Shown here in pieces: positions 24,000 to 36,830 of a stretch of DNA of 64,000 bases (its first letter is position 1; every line of letters starts with the position of its first letter). The DNA is from Kryptolebias marmoratus (Eukaryota > Chordata > Actinopteri > Cyprinodontiformes > Rivulidae), in the NCBI RefSeq assembly GCF_001649575.2, contig NC_051445.1:7152866-7216865 (forward strand), written 5' to 3'. A model generated the notes under the pieces. That model was not told where the DNA came from, ran no database searches, and saw nothing but the letters and a program-made list of their open reading frames with translations. The translations under genes were made by a program, and so were the position numbers.

Positions 24000-25814
24000 T
24001 TAAACCTGTTGGGCAGACATAACAAAGGGCATTTCCTTAACTCCTTAAGTACAAACTGAACAGTTTGCAGTTTCCACATCTGAGAACTCTAGTGAGCAAG
24101 AATTTGTTGCAACAACAGTGGTGCTCAGACCGAACAAATCTGTACACTGACAAGCTAGCATTTTTGTCATCTTGTGTTTGAAATGAAAGAATATTAAGAA
24201 CACATAAAGCCTGTAAATTAAACATATTTCAATTCTTTTCAGACAGAACAAATAGACAGTCAAGTAACATAATACATTTTTCTTTTACATACTTAAGTAG
24301 ATAAAACAAGATTTAGAGAGATAGGTTGTGCAACTTCAAAAAGAGGAACAAGTTTTGTTGTTTTGAAAAGCCTAAAATGGGAGCCGTTGGGTAAAACAGA
24401 TGGAAATAATCATCAAACATACTGAGCACCAGATGTGAAATAACTAAGTGTTTCTTAAATTCAAGAATACTTTTGTGCTTTACATTACAGACACAGGTGT
24501 CACACGACTTGGAATTAATTTTAAGGACAATGTTTCTGAAATGCTTACCATATGGACATTCAAAATTCATGAAAAATCTCTTTCTGAGCTCACAAAGCAT
24601 CAACAGCAACACCTGGACATGCCTTCACAGCGTGACTGTGTGTCTGTGCATAAGAAACAAAGAAAGCTGAAACAGTGTTGAATATTTTATTACGTGTTCA
24701 ACAGAAATCAACAAAAAAAAATCAATAAACTATTTAGAAGCATTTGAAAGTAGTTATTTACACTATGTGTCAGTTGAAAAAGGTAATTTGTAAAAGCAAT
24801 GCATTACAAAAACAGTGATGGTGACACACATTGTCCATCAGCAAACATTTTGATTTTGTGGCTATTTGACATTTTGCTGTAAAACAAGTGTTAACCACTG
24901 TTGGCAGATAAATGTAGGTGTGAGCAAAACACTTCATTTTTTCCTTCTATTTATAATATTTCTAAGAAAAGTTGAAAAAACTCAACTAATGTCCAAATAA
25001 CATAAAACTGAAGCAAATTCAGCTTTGTCAGTAACTTTTTGTAGGTTTCTAAGAACCCGATGGGTTTAAAACCTCCTACGTGCAGTCTGGCTGTTTAGGA
25101 TTACTTCATCAGAGACACATGTTGTGAAGACATGCAGACAAACACAAAACACAAACCCCAGTCACAAACACCACAACATTGAGTAACTTCTTGTAGTCCT
25201 CCCTTGTCTGATTCTTGCAAAAAGGTGGTAATCTAAAACCACATTTTCTTCTTTCAGATGTATGTTGACAAAATGTGTGTTATCATCAAAAGACTCTTAA
25301 AATTCACAGACTAATGACAATCTTTCCTTCAAAGGATTTGCTGTATAAAACCACATTCTGATGTTGGAGCAGATGTTTACATCTGGACCATCAATGTGCA
25401 TCAGCTCCACAAGTTGAGGAAGTTTTACTTGTGATTTGTATAATTTGCAGCCATTGCTCAAGCTGTAAAATCTCCTCTCTTTGTTCAAAACAACTGAGAA
25501 TTTGGTGTTTGTTATGCAATGTGACAGAAATGGAAATTCTCCCATTTTTCTTATCAGCAGTGTGCAAAAAGGCCTCCATTTTCTCTTGCTTTCCTTTTAA
25601 GAATTCACGCTCACTGCTAATGGATAATTGCTTGTGGCTGCAAAGAAAGGCAGCTGAGAAAATGAGAGGAGGAGAGAAAAGAGACAAAGAAGGAGAAAGG
25701 ATTCAACTCGAAGTGTGTTGTGTCAACAAACAAATAAAAAGCATAAATTTAGTCTGTGTATTTTTTATGTGTTGGTATTAATGTTCCCAATATACAAAAG
25801 TAACAATATCTTTT

Positions 25815-25886
<72 letters not shown>

Positions 25887-27700
25887 TATAGTGTCTCCGT
25901 GAGTCATGTCACATTGTGTAAGGAAATGTTTCACTCTGGTTTCTGTTCATTTCCTTTCCCGTTGCTTTCGGGGGTTACAAAACACCCACTTTCAGGATTT
26001 GGCAATATCCTTCACTCTGAGAGCAATGACAAGCTCGCCTGTAGTTCCCTTTTTTTGGGACTTTTTTTCTCATACAACACATCGTGTTTGAAATGAGGAA
26101 AAAAAAAACAACACATTTATATTTTTTAACATCTTAGCTCTTATCTGTCACAGTGCAGTTTGTCCAAGTTCAAACACAAGGACCTTTTGTGTCAGCACAT
26201 TGAAAACTCCCAGACTCTGAGAAGCACGAAGACAATTTGCTTCACATCCTCTTTTTAGATGATTAAAAAACATGAATAAAGGTTTTCCAAACCACAACAT
26301 GGTACACTTCTCTAACAGACACCCTGACCTAAAGAATGTCACGATGACGACCAAACTGTCAAAATAAATGCTCCATCTAAATTTAAAAGCTACAAAATTA
26401 CTGCACTTTTTATATTCATAAGAAATTTTTTTTTCAAAAGACTGTTTTAGCATTTCTATTAAAATCCTAGATTTTATTTGAACTAAGCCAAAAAGTGAAC
26501 GACAAAGGACAAAAAGAAAAATAAAATGGCACAGCTACAATATAAAGTGGCCAAAAATCAGATTCATTTGAAATTAAATTAGATAAATTTTCCATTCAGC
26601 TGTCCAATGTGTACCTGAGTGACTTAAAAAAAGAAAAAAAGAGCTTTGAGAAGTTTTCATTTTCAATCTGGCACAAGTATCATAATAAAAGCAGGAGCAA
26701 ATTGCTTGATGTGAAGATAAAGGAGAGCCATCAGAGAGGCTCGCCACTCACCACACAGCAGCTGCAGCCGACCGAGGAAGACAAGAGGCTCTCATCAGCC
26801 CTGATGGTACCAGATGAAACGGTGTGGCACAAAGCAGCTCAGACTGGAGGATGTAAATGTGTGCGTGTGCGTGTCAGTCGCACCACTAACATCCTTGTTT
26901 TGAATTTGTGAAACTTCACTCCTTTCCAGGAAGAAACACATGACAGATGGGGCTCTGTTATGGGAAGGAGAAGCTGGGTGGATAGATTACGAGCAAGCTT
27001 TTCGAGAACGAAAACATTGGCTTGATTGAGTTAAAGTTTCAAACATGGAAGAATTTAAATTTTTTTGCAGGTGAGATTTGCATTTTACATTGCCTTGGTT
27101 AATGAAATGATAAGAAATACGCTTTACAGTAACAAATCAGATCTTTTGAAGTGGGGTTCTGTGGAAAAGTTATGAACAATATCTTACCTGTGGCAGATAG
27201 GTTTTTGAGAGAATAAATGTGAAAAGCCCTAAAAGTTCACACCAATATTTTAAAACAAAATCTAAAATTAACAGGTAACCAGTGAAGAGACTTTAAAATT
27301 TTAAAGTTAAACTTAAAAGAGCTGTCAGTTTTTCAGATCGGGGGAAAATATTTGGTTCACACATACACTGTTTAACAAATCTTTACATTTCTGTCAGTTT
27401 TGCATTATTTAGTTTTACATTAAATCCTATAGTTAGTTGCGTGCAGACAAAGCGTCAGCAGCAGCTGGCTGTAGCACTTCTGCTGCAGCTTGGATCACTC
27501 CAGGCAAGAATATCATAATATTTCTGCCAAAATAACCATGGAAGGTGGAACTGATAGCAGTGGAGACGTTTTGAAAATGGTGTTTGCATGAACTGCTATG
27601 AAACCTTTGCGTTTGGAGCTGTTTTAAGATGGCAGGAACCCACTCTGGTCTTGTGCCCCAGGTAAGATATTTTTTGTTCATATATTTTCCACAGAGCCTC
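24000..27700. other. Intergenic DNA upstream of CSF3R, no gene seen
   Basis: AT-rich sequence. The CSF3R promoter and any untranslated first exon should lie in its left part, but I cannot place them. Short open frames overlap on both strands and lack splice or family support. Confidence 0.4.
25817..25879. repeat. (TA)n microsatellite
   Basis: About 63 bp of alternating A and T. It creates a spurious Ile/Tyr-rich reading frame. Confidence 0.97.
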
Positions 27701-28560
27701 ACTTTAAGAGTTCTGAACCTCTAACTAACCCATAAATGTGACTAAGTGAGGGGCCCAGGCTTTCTGCCTGAGTGATGGAGGTTTTTTCACCTTCACTCAG
27801 TGGTGTTTCCATATGATGTTAATATGGCAGCTGTCAAATGTCCTACAACGAGCATCCAGGGAGCCCTCTTTTAACAAGAATGTGATCATTCTGTCACAGG
27901 CTGACCCTTTGGTGTTAAGAGTGACCTTTTCAGTAGCAGATCTGCTTTATCACCAAGGCTGCAGCCACCTCCCTCTCTGAGCCTGTCCACACCTTCGTCA
28001 GCACGATTACAGAACAAGCTTTTAAACTGCATTGTAAGCTTTGTCTTAACTCTCCCAAGGGCACTTGAAACTGGTTGCCATATCCCATTTATTAGCTTAA
28101 TAAATTGTGAAATGATTCTGTTGATGAGGCCTTATTTCAAATGGTGAGCAAAGGCTCGGGAGTAAGCGCAACCACTAAACTTTTAATCTAACAGCTGCAT
28201 CTCTGCTCAGTGACTAAGCTGCCCTCAAAATCATCATGGAGGCCAGCGCTTAATCAAGAGGCCGCTGGAGGAGGAACTGAACACGCTGTGCAGCGGGTTT
28301 CTGAACAGGAATCAACGGGAGGAGAGAAAAGTAGGCACTAATTAAAAACACATTAACTGGTTATCATGAGTTGACACATTTTGCCTGATCTTATTTCCTA
28401 ATCAGCAGTAATGAACAAAGTGTTCTCCATCCACTGGGTTTTACACGCAACGTTTCAGTGAGCAGTAAAATTAGCTGAGGGTCCCGGAGCTAAGCTGAAC
28501 TGATGAAGCTTTGCTAGGTTTGATTACGGTTCTTGTACTGTACTTAACAGAACGCTGTTT
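27700..28560. promoter_or_regulatory. Candidate conserved non-coding block
   Basis: This stretch is less AT-rich than its flanks. It has no simple repeats, no recognised transposon and no open frame of note, yet shows mixed unique sequence. Such islands in gene-poor DNA beside developmental genes are often conserved enhancers. This is inference only; no alignment was possible. Confidence 0.25.
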
Positions 28561-29179
28561 CTCCTCTTCAGATTCTTACTCACATTAGAGATGTGGCTGT
28601 CCTCAAATTAGATACTGCCGAAAATATAATTTCATATTCATCTCCCGCTGTACAAAGAATTATTGTGGGTAACTTTAACCACATCAGCTGCAGTCATGGC
28701 TTCTGCTAACCATGAAGGCTTACATTCAAATATAAAAAATCTTTTCACTTTCTTCTATTTACAAAATGTAACCCACTCAGTTCAGTACATTTCACATATT
28801 CCCACTTTAATGAATACATTATATGCATAAATATGCATGTTTTTATTTTCTTAAAGAAAAAAAAGGAATAGGAAATTATACAACTCAAGCCTCAAAATGT
28901 TCTAGTGGTTCATGCAAAAACTATTTCATAAACTTTTACATCACATGCGCTTACACAAGACACTTACTCTAGCAGCGTACACGTAAACTTTCTGTTTTGC
29001 AACCCATATTTCACACTGAACAATCTTACCCCAGACCAATACAGTCTTTGTTAAATTCCCACAGACTTTTATGTGAATAAATGATGGAAAATAGACACAG
29101 CGGGTTTTTAAAACATAAACTGCTTTAAAATGTTTATACTTTGAGCTGCAAAAACCTATGTTTTACTGATAATTTAGCA

Positions 29180-29520
29180 TAATAAAAAAATCTAATGTTT
29201 AATCGAAGAAATTGTACCATTTAAAAAAAAAAAGATAATTTTAAGTTTAATTTTGTTTGTATCTTTTATACCTCTTACTTTTACAACCTTTTGTTCTTTT
29301 GTCCCAACTTTAAGATGTTTTTCCATCATCAAATTCAAAATGATCTTAGTTTTTTGGAATAATGGAACAATTTCTTAGTTTAAACATTTTATATGTTTAT
29401 GTCAAATTGCAAACAAAATATGGGTTTAAGAGATTTGCAAATTATTGGAATCTTTTTTTTTTTTTTTTTTTTTTTACATTTTACACAGCAGTCAAACTTT
29501 TTCAGAATTGGGTTTGTACA
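29180..29520. mobile_element. Decayed Tc1-like MITE
   Basis: It shares the phrases TTTAAACATTTTATATGTTTATG, AATATGGGTTTAAGAG, GATTTGCAAATTATTGG and CTTTTTCAGAATTGGGTTTG with the Tc1-like copies near 10370, 46100 and 57100. A poly(T) run interrupts it. Confidence 0.5.
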
Positions 29521-30077
29521 ACAGGTAAGATATTAATAATTTATAACCCTTCTACAGAACCCCACTTCAAAAAAATATCTAAACTATAGTTTCACGCCCA
29601 AAGAAAAGCAGGACTTGTGTCTCGCTGCTGTGTCCACTGTAAGGGCTGCAAGAGTGAGCACATGAGACACTGTGTACTTGTGGGAGAGGAGAGGGTCAAA
29701 CAAGCTCAGACTCACGCTCCTGCTCCTTACATGCACCCAATCCACTCCTATCTAGTACCTGTCACACACTGGCTGCAAAATGGAATTGACTATTGATTTC
29801 CCCCTTAGCACAGGTCAGTTGTGTTGGCAGGCTATAGCTGGCTCACCGAGAGCCTCGAGTGGGACAACAAGAGGAGGGCAGCATATATTGGAGGAGGAAA
29901 TACAACACACTACAAATCACACAAGCACATATCCTCATTCTGGCTACCTCATTTTCTGAGTTTGTGTGAAGGGCGACAGTCGTTGCTTTGAAAGAGGTGC
30001 GTGTCATTATGTACAGTAGATGGTGCAACCCGCCCAGAGGGCTCCACACAGCTTTTATAAAACTGCAGTGGGTTTTA

Positions 30078-30742
30078 TTATCGCCCGCCGCCGAAACGCA
30101 AAGGTTGACAATATTGTTTTTGCCTGTATTTGTGTGCTTGTCTCTCTCTTATTACAATATCCCATCAACCTCTAGAACAATTTTAATGAGAATGGCAGAA
30201 AACAGTAATTGAATGTACATCTACAATCAAGTTTCATGTCAGCTTGATTCAAGACCGCTGCCACAGCCAACTGACCTAAAAAAACACAAAAAAGGCAGTT
30301 TTAAAGATATGAAGCAAAAATTGATGCGGTACCAAGACTGATCCCAACACATATTCTGAGCACCAATAGCTTATGCAAAATATATACATATTTATATATT
30401 GCCTATAACTATTCTGAGTCAACTCTGTCTGTCTATTAGCAAAATATTTCAGAAACCATCCATCTATCCATTTTTTTACCCGCTTCTCTTTTCCAAGTCA
30501 CGGGGAGCTGGTGCATATCTCCAAACTATTTCAGAAACCACCGAACAAATTTGAATGAAACTTTTATGGCTTCCACAGCTAGTTCACTTCAGAAACCACA
30601 TAAATGGCTTAAACTTAGACAATTTTTTACAAATGTTGAGCTAAAATTGGGTGTGGTAGTAGGTTAGAGCCATTCCCAACACATACTCTGAGCACAACAT
30701 GTCAAAATATTGCATGAGATTGTGCGTAACATTTTCCAGGAC
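30078..30742 (+). repeat. Repeat family A, copy 3 (dimer with nested insertion)
   Basis: The first monomer starts at CGCCCGCCGCCGAAACGC and runs to about 30415. The second begins CTGTCTGTCTATTAGCAAAATA and ends ATATTGCATGAGATTGTGC. A 68-bp retroposon tail is inserted in the second monomer. Confidence 0.72.
30459..30526 (-). mobile_element. Truncated retroposon tail with 14-bp target duplication
   Basis: The inserted sequence reads, on the minus strand, GGAGATATGCACCAGCTCCC ... ATGGATAGATGGA. This resembles the 3' end of the repeat at 11638 and 38260. It is flanked by exact copies of TATTTCAGAAACCA at 30445-30458 and 30527-30540. Confidence 0.75.
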
Positions 30743-32559
30743 CAAAACAGCTCTGTCATTTCTATACACAAGATGATCTTAGTCTGTAACTCTAAAATGA
30801 AAGGAGCAGGAGATATGCATCCCTTCAAGGAATGCTAGGCCTTTCATTTAAAAAAATGACACATACTTCAAGTTGTTAATTAATTGACTAAAGACGATTT
30901 CTGTCAAAACACAACATAAAAATAAAACAAGAAGCATAAATAGTACCACCCCAATCTTTATTCAAGGTAAAAAAATAAACAACGAATAGGAGCCAAAAGG
31001 CTGTTCCTGCATGTGTGGCTTGTTTTTGTGTGGTCTGCAGTGATATTTATTGTTGCCGCTGCTCTTTGCTAAATGTACCAAGTGTAGCTGCCAAAGTGGC
31101 CGTCGCATGCAGCTATTTAGAAGTTCATCTCATTTGCTACTTTCAAAACACACAATAGCAGCTATTATTCAGGGCAGTACAGACAAATGAAGTTCCTGTG
31201 TTTCCATATTTTGCTCTCCGCAGCAGACATGATAAAGAGCCCAGTCACTTCCCGAGCTAGGCCAGTCTGGCTCGCAGACAAAAACTCCTGCACAAAGAAG
31301 TGTGTAGGAGTCAGCGTGGAATGGATTCTGTATCATTACAGCATTTGGAAAAATGTAAATGTGAGAAAAAATGATTCAGTTGTTCCACAATAAATACCTG
31401 TAAATATTTTATAAAACTGGAGAGAAGGATTTAGTTTACATTTGTCTCAGGGACCTTAAAAACTACAATAGACTTACCCATCAATTGTTATGCTGCTTTT
31501 TTTTATTTGCTGCAGGGATTGTCAACTGTTCAGTGCTGCCCTGAATTTATTTCAGAAACATTTTGTAGGGGTGACACGTAAAAGTAATCTCTGGTGTATT
31601 CACTCCTGACCTTTTGGGAACATTTGTTCGTCCAGTCCTGGGTAAAACATCCGTACCCTTATCTGCTGATCTGTATGTTGCTTTCTTCTGGCTCCTTTAT
31701 TTTGTAGATATCAGATACATGGGGTGTTTTAGCAGAAAAACAGTCACAGCCACACTTCTTGATGTATTGCACTAAAACACACTGACCTCAACATACATTT
31801 TGCATCATCTACTGGACATTGCAGGCAGATCAGATTGACTATGAGAGAATCTTCTTCAGATAATCTTGTTTTGTGACCTACACGTGTGATCAGAAACTCC
31901 AAAGAGTCCAGACAAAATTACTAGTATATTATGAACACCTCCAGAGTTCATCAGTGAAAATGAAATGAACTTTAGATGAACTCAGGATGACACATTTTGA
32001 GTGAAAGCTGTATTCTTTGGCCCACTGTTCTCTACCAGGTGTCATTTTTCCTGTTTTTGAAGTCATACAAATAGTTATTGATCAAAGATAAGGTCACGTG
32101 GTGTCTCACAACAAAAGGTAGAAGAATAAAACTCATATTAAGAGAGGCTTTTCATTTGTTGAGAGCACATGATCAAAATATTTCATGCAAGATCTATTCT
32201 GTTTTAAATGAAGCCGAATGTGACTTCTTGTCTCTGCTGCTGAGTGAAGTCCTGTAGTTCTGCCCAGCCTGATGTCTTTATGATGTATGGCTGCTCGACC
32301 GCCTTCCTTTCTGCTCCTCACACACACACACACAAGATTGCTTTACTTTGTTCTGCCACTCATTTTCCTCAGTCCTGTTCCAAATGACTGCTCATAACCA
32401 ACTCACTCTCTGCCCCCCACCAAAACTGATTGATTTATGGGGGTCGATCAGTGAATGACCTTACCCACCTGCCTTCAAACACACTCAAACTCTGTGGGTA
32501 ATCAAAACCACGGGATAGAGAGACACTTTAATAATCTTTTTTAACCTCGTTCTTCATCA
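30743..32559. other. Intergenic DNA, no gene seen
   Basis: AT-rich sequence with a short CACACA run near 32322. Nothing in it supports an exon or RNA gene. Confidence 0.4.
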
Positions 32560-32815
32560 CCCGCCCTTGAAAGGTGATGGACAGTAATTTGGTAACAGAG
32601 ACAAACAAAGTCTCTCATGACTAAATGTTAATGAAACTCTCAAAGTACTCATTGGGATGTACTGATAAACCAATCAAAATGGCCACCACAGCTAATCAAC
32701 ATTAGCAAATACAACATTTAATTTTACCAATAGAGCTAACATTTGATGTGACCTGAGAGTCATTCACACATTAAGTGATATCTTGCAATATCGCACAAGA
32801 TGGAAGATAACAGGT
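32560..32815 (+). repeat. Repeat family A, copy 4 (monomer, diverged)
   Basis: It contains TCTCATGACTAAATGTTAATG, CAATCAAAATGGCCACCACA, GAGAGTCATTCACACA and ATCTTGCAATATCGCACAAG in the family order. Confidence 0.6.
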
Positions 32816-33512
32816 TGGACAAGGACAGCTTCTTCCATTTGCCCAGCTGGGGATAAATAAAGTTGAACTGAACAATGCCACCATTCTCAACACAAACTCT
32901 GGTATGAAAGGCAGCCAGGGATATGCAATTCTAGGCTTTTAATTTAATAAAATATGCAAAAGTTTGCAGGTGACCTTGTTTTTATTTTGTCTTGTCAGAA
33001 CAGAACAACATGCCACCCCTTAAACATTAAAGCTATTTGTAGAAATTAGAAACACAATTTGTACTCAGAAACAGATTGTAAAACAGACTAAGGAATTGGT
33101 CAATGGCTGACCTTCTGTTAATCAACACCTGTGTAAAATATTGTGAGCCAAAAATGTTTTCTTCCCATTAGAGCCAACAGATGGCACTCTGGTAACATAT
33201 AGACCTTAGTGTGTCATTTGTGAAAAGGGAAGGGAGGAAAAAATAAAATAAAGCACCATTTGGAATTTTAAGCAGTTTTATATTTAAAAAGGGAGAACAT
33301 GGCTCATTTTGCAGGTACAGGTGAGGAAGCAACAATTCATGAACTTTTGTAAAAGTTCCAAATCTGAAGAGCCCCCACCCCCCCAAAAAAAACTGCATAA
33401 GATATTCTGAAGTCATGCTGTCCCCTCTTCTACCTTAGAAAAGGGCTTTCCTGGTAACCTCTGTCACAAGGACACAAACTGACAAGACAGCTATGTAGAG
33501 TCAAGCCCCTGT

Positions 33513-34562
33513 TTACGGCACAATTTTGAAGTCTGGCCTCGTATTCTTCAGAACTGTTTTACCTGGAACAAACAGTTTGGTGTTGAGGACTTTGGGTGGC
33601 TGGGAGCCAAGTTGGCCAGGAAACCAAATCATCTTCCTACGACCATACACAGGAGCTCTATTCCTCACTCTGTCTTTTGAGAAGAGGCGAGATGAATAAA
33701 ATACGGGGGAGTCTCTCCTCGGGGTGTTCCAGGTTGGACTATTGTAAGTAGAGTGACCCCAGCTTTGGGGCACGGGGAATTCACTCAAGGGCGCGTAACG
33801 TCCATTTGGGGCAGACTCATCAACGCCAAGGTCATGCTTACTGTAGACAAACGGAAGTAGATTTGTGTGACTTCTGGGATTCAGTGTCATTGGGCCTAAC
33901 TGGCTTGGGGCAGCATATTTGACCTCTTCAAAATTGGACTCCGGGGTTCTAACCGACAGTCCTCTAGGAAAGCTGTTGTGCCCGTGTGGAACTGATGTGC
34001 CACGGCTCAGCAAGAATCCATCCGAGCTCCTGGGCTGAACTTGTTCATACATCATGTCATCATAAGGGCTTCCTCTCGGTTGATTGTATCGGTGTGAGTC
34101 CCTGTTGGGTTCAGCGAATGTACCAGAACTGTAAGTTCTAGGATGCATGACATGGTGAGCTGGTGCTGAGAGATCAGGGGCTCCATGGACTCCTGGATAC
34201 TCCAAACCCAAGGCAGCTGCACGAGCTACAACACACACATTTTACCAACTGCTAGCTGTGCTATTTCACTACAAAATGTCAAAAATAGCCACTAACTAGT
34301 CATTAATAAAAAAAATTGCTATATTTTTAACATACACCACACATACCTCTTGCTGTTTTAGCACAATAAGCACCTCCAGCTGACACAGAGTGGAGCACAG
34401 CAATGCTGTAAAACACACACACAAAAAATAACTTTTTAAGCCATCCAGCACATCTATGATTCTTTTTTTTTTCGTTCTTAACTAAATGAAACCTTCAGAA
34501 TTAAACTACCTGAGAAAGCACCAGAGGTAGACACATTTCTGCACTGTCACCAAGAGCTTCAT
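33513..34562 (-). CDS. Unrecognised predicted secreted protein, 274 aa
   Basis: Three exons (34510-34562, 34347-34405, 33513-34225) join in frame with AG/GT junctions to 274 codons plus TAA. The ATG at 34560-34562 opens a hydrophobic N-terminus (KLLVTVQKCVYLWCFLSIAV) ending in small residues, a credible signal peptide with cleavage near Ala/Gly 25-27. The rest is rich in Pro, Ser, Arg, Tyr and Asn, has no hydrophobic membrane span, and has only one Cys after the signal region. It looks low in globular structure. Repeated Tyr-containing patches include HPRTYSS, HRYNQPRGSPYDDMMYEQ, RYAPLSE and STYNSP. The C-terminus is basic (KTVLKNTRPDFKIVP). I know no family with this sequence. It could be an extracellular-matrix, egg-coat or mineral-associated protein, but that is a guess. 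A 237-codon open exon with consistent splicing makes it a likely real gene. Confidence 0.8.
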
Positions 34563-35440
34563 GACAGCACAATCCACTGAGCTACTTTCCACTCCTAAGC
34601 CCCTCTGCAGCCACACGGACTGCCTAAAACCTCGCCCCGGCTTGATTTACTAATTACAGACAGCTGGTTGTCATAGAGACCAAAACCCAACCACTGAATC
34701 CAGTCTGCCACTGGCAAACAGCTTCACTGCAGAAAATGAGTTAAAATGTGTGCCATAGCTGCTGAATTCAACAGAACACGATTTTTTTTCTTTTCTCCTT
34801 TGAGAGAAGCGAAACACAAATTTAAGGATGGCAACATGAATCAGACATCATGGTTCTGTGGATTTTTGTGCAGTATTGTAATTTGTCAATGCTTACCACT
34901 CTGCAGTGGAAGTTTGTAAATCTTTTCTCAGAATAATCCTTTGATGCCTGATCTGTTTTGTTGTATCTGGCAATCCTATGAGCTTATCTCAGATCTTTAA
35001 AAGAACAGGTAGCTAATTAAACTTTCTAACTCAGTGGACATAAAAAATATAATGGCATACAATTTCTGCACGATTACCATAACCACAACAAATCTAAAAT
35101 GATCTAATTAGGTCTGACCTATTTCATTTCAAGGGCCACAGAACACAGAGAACACATGGAAGCATATATACCCTATTTTTGTTTTTCATAAACATGTATA
35201 GCTCAAGACTACATTTTGAATAAGCAGAATTTACTTTAAAAAGCAAGAACTGGATTCTTCCAGTTACAAATTGTGATAAAGAAGATGCTGAAGGCAGTGG
35301 GAGAAATGCTATAATTCACCCAAATTATTTCTGTCAGGAATGACAAGCCAAAAAGGAGCTTGATTTAATTCTGTAATTGCAAGTGCACCTTTACCCTCGT
35401 CCCATACTTGAGTAATTAATGTAGGGATCTGGAGTTTTAG
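34563..35440. other. Upstream region of the secreted-protein gene
   Basis: The first 80 bases or so are less AT-rich and include CTCGCCCCGG-type sequence on the plus strand, which may be the promoter. The rest is AT-rich with no gene seen. Confidence 0.35.
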
Positions 35441-36035
35441 CCCCGCCTTGGGGCGGCTCCTCCAGCCTTTCCCTTCACAGGTGATCCAGATCCAGCTAAT
35501 GAGAACTGCTACTACTTAAGCCTTCAGCTGAGACCAGACCTTCGCTGGAGCATCAAACCTACTGGGTTAGATTCTCAGCCACAGTCGCTAACCTAAATTG
35601 GTTATTTTGTTGACTACGTTCTCTATGTACCTTGACCGCAGGTTCTTCGCCACGNNNNNNNNNNNNNNNNNNNNNNNNNNNNNNNNNNNNNNNNNNNNNN
35701 NNNNNNNNNNNNNNNNNNNNNNNNNNNNNNNNNNNNNNNNNNNNNNNNNNNNNNNNNNNNNNNNNNNNNNNNNNNNNNNNNNNNNNNNNNNNNNNNNNNN
35801 NNNNNNNNNNNNNNNNNNNNNNNNNNNNNNNNNNNNNNNNNNNNNNNNNNNNNNNNNNNNNNNNNNNNNNNNNNNNNNNNNNNNCCCGAGACTCACCCTG
35901 TCCCTTTTTGCTCCGCAGATCATTCCACGATTCCTCTCACTGTATATATTCAGGACACTTGTAAATAAACTGCACTTACCTTCAGCTGTTGTCTCTGTGT
36001 CTGGTTTTGGTCTTGTTCATGGACAAATTACCTTG
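35440..36035 (+). mobile_element. Retroelement-like repeat broken by a gap
   Basis: GCCTTTCCCTTCACAGGTGATCCAG on the left, CTTCGCTGGAGCATC before the gap, and TGTAAATAAACTGCACTTACC with TGTCTCTGTGTCTGG after it resemble a widespread teleost retroelement (LTR-like, with a poly(A) signal inside). Ends and class are uncertain. Confidence 0.45.
35655..35884. other. Assembly gap (230 N)
   Basis: A run of N inside the retroelement-like repeat. Confidence 0.99.
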
Positions 36036-36239
36036 CGTTCTTGACAATTAATAGGCCCAGGCTTGACTTGAAATGTGCCATGGCAAATAATAATGGTCAA
36101 ATTGCAGGTGATGTTACGCCAAATGTGAATACCTGCCTGATCAAAATCTTGTTATTTTCCCATCATATCGTACAGAAGAGGAGCATGATGCTAAAAAGTG
36201 GTGCAAATAGACAAAACCCCACAGACCTAATGTTTTTCT

Positions 36240-36830
36240 GCACTGAGAAGACCATCAGGGCGGTAATGTTTCCCCCTTGTCTGTATCTGTTTGTTTGTTG
36301 TGTTAGCTAAATGTCTTATGAACTTCTAGATAAATTTTATTGAAATCTTCAGAAAGTAATCATTGGATGTAGATATACAACTGAATAACTTTTGAAATAA
36401 ATCCAATTCAGGATGGCTGCCTGCTACAGTGGGGCAACTTTAGAAAACACAAAGATGGCTATAACTCAGTAAGTTTGAGATGTTAAGCTAGAATTTGCTT
36501 GTCTAGAAGCTGTTTGAGAGCTGATTGTTTTAAATCTTTAAAATGTTACCATTAACTTTCTCAGTCTATTAGCTAAAAACCTTAAACCACTGAACCAATT
36601 TGAATGAAACTTTAAAAAAGCAATCAATAGATCTACATCGACAACTTTTGAAGTCAACCCAATTCAAGATGGCTGCCACAGCTAAGCAAACTTAGCAAAT
36701 ATCAAAATGGCTGTAACTGAGTCAGTTTAACAGAAACTGAGCTAGAGGTTTGTTTATACATACCCTGAGCACTAACAAATCTGCCAATATTGCATAAGAT
36801 TGTGCATGCCATTTAATGTTTGACCAGAAC
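36240..36830 (+). repeat. Repeat family A, copy 5 (dimer)
   Basis: Monomer 1 has TTAGCTAAATGTCTTATGAAC, AGTAATCATTGGATGTAG and GGATGGCTGCCTGCTACAG. Monomer 2 has TATTAGCTAAAAACCTTAAACC, AACTTTTGAAGTCAACCC, TTCAAGATGGCTGCCACAGC and ATATTGCATAAGATTGTGC. The orientation is the same as in the other copies. Confidence 0.72.

Noticed and set aside
25817..25879. CRISPR-like or other spaced repeat array
   Set aside because: A simple dinucleotide repeat in a vertebrate genome; no spacer structure anywhere in the window.
25749..25934. Ile/Tyr-repeat protein on the minus strand
   Set aside because: Translation of a (TA)n microsatellite.
24000..33500. GRIK3 exons expected from human synteny
   Set aside because: None of the recalled receptor motifs (for example the ion-channel or ligand-binding segments) could be found on either strand.
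35588..36044. Open frames across the second N run
   Set aside because: The same artefact, inside a retroelement-like repeat.
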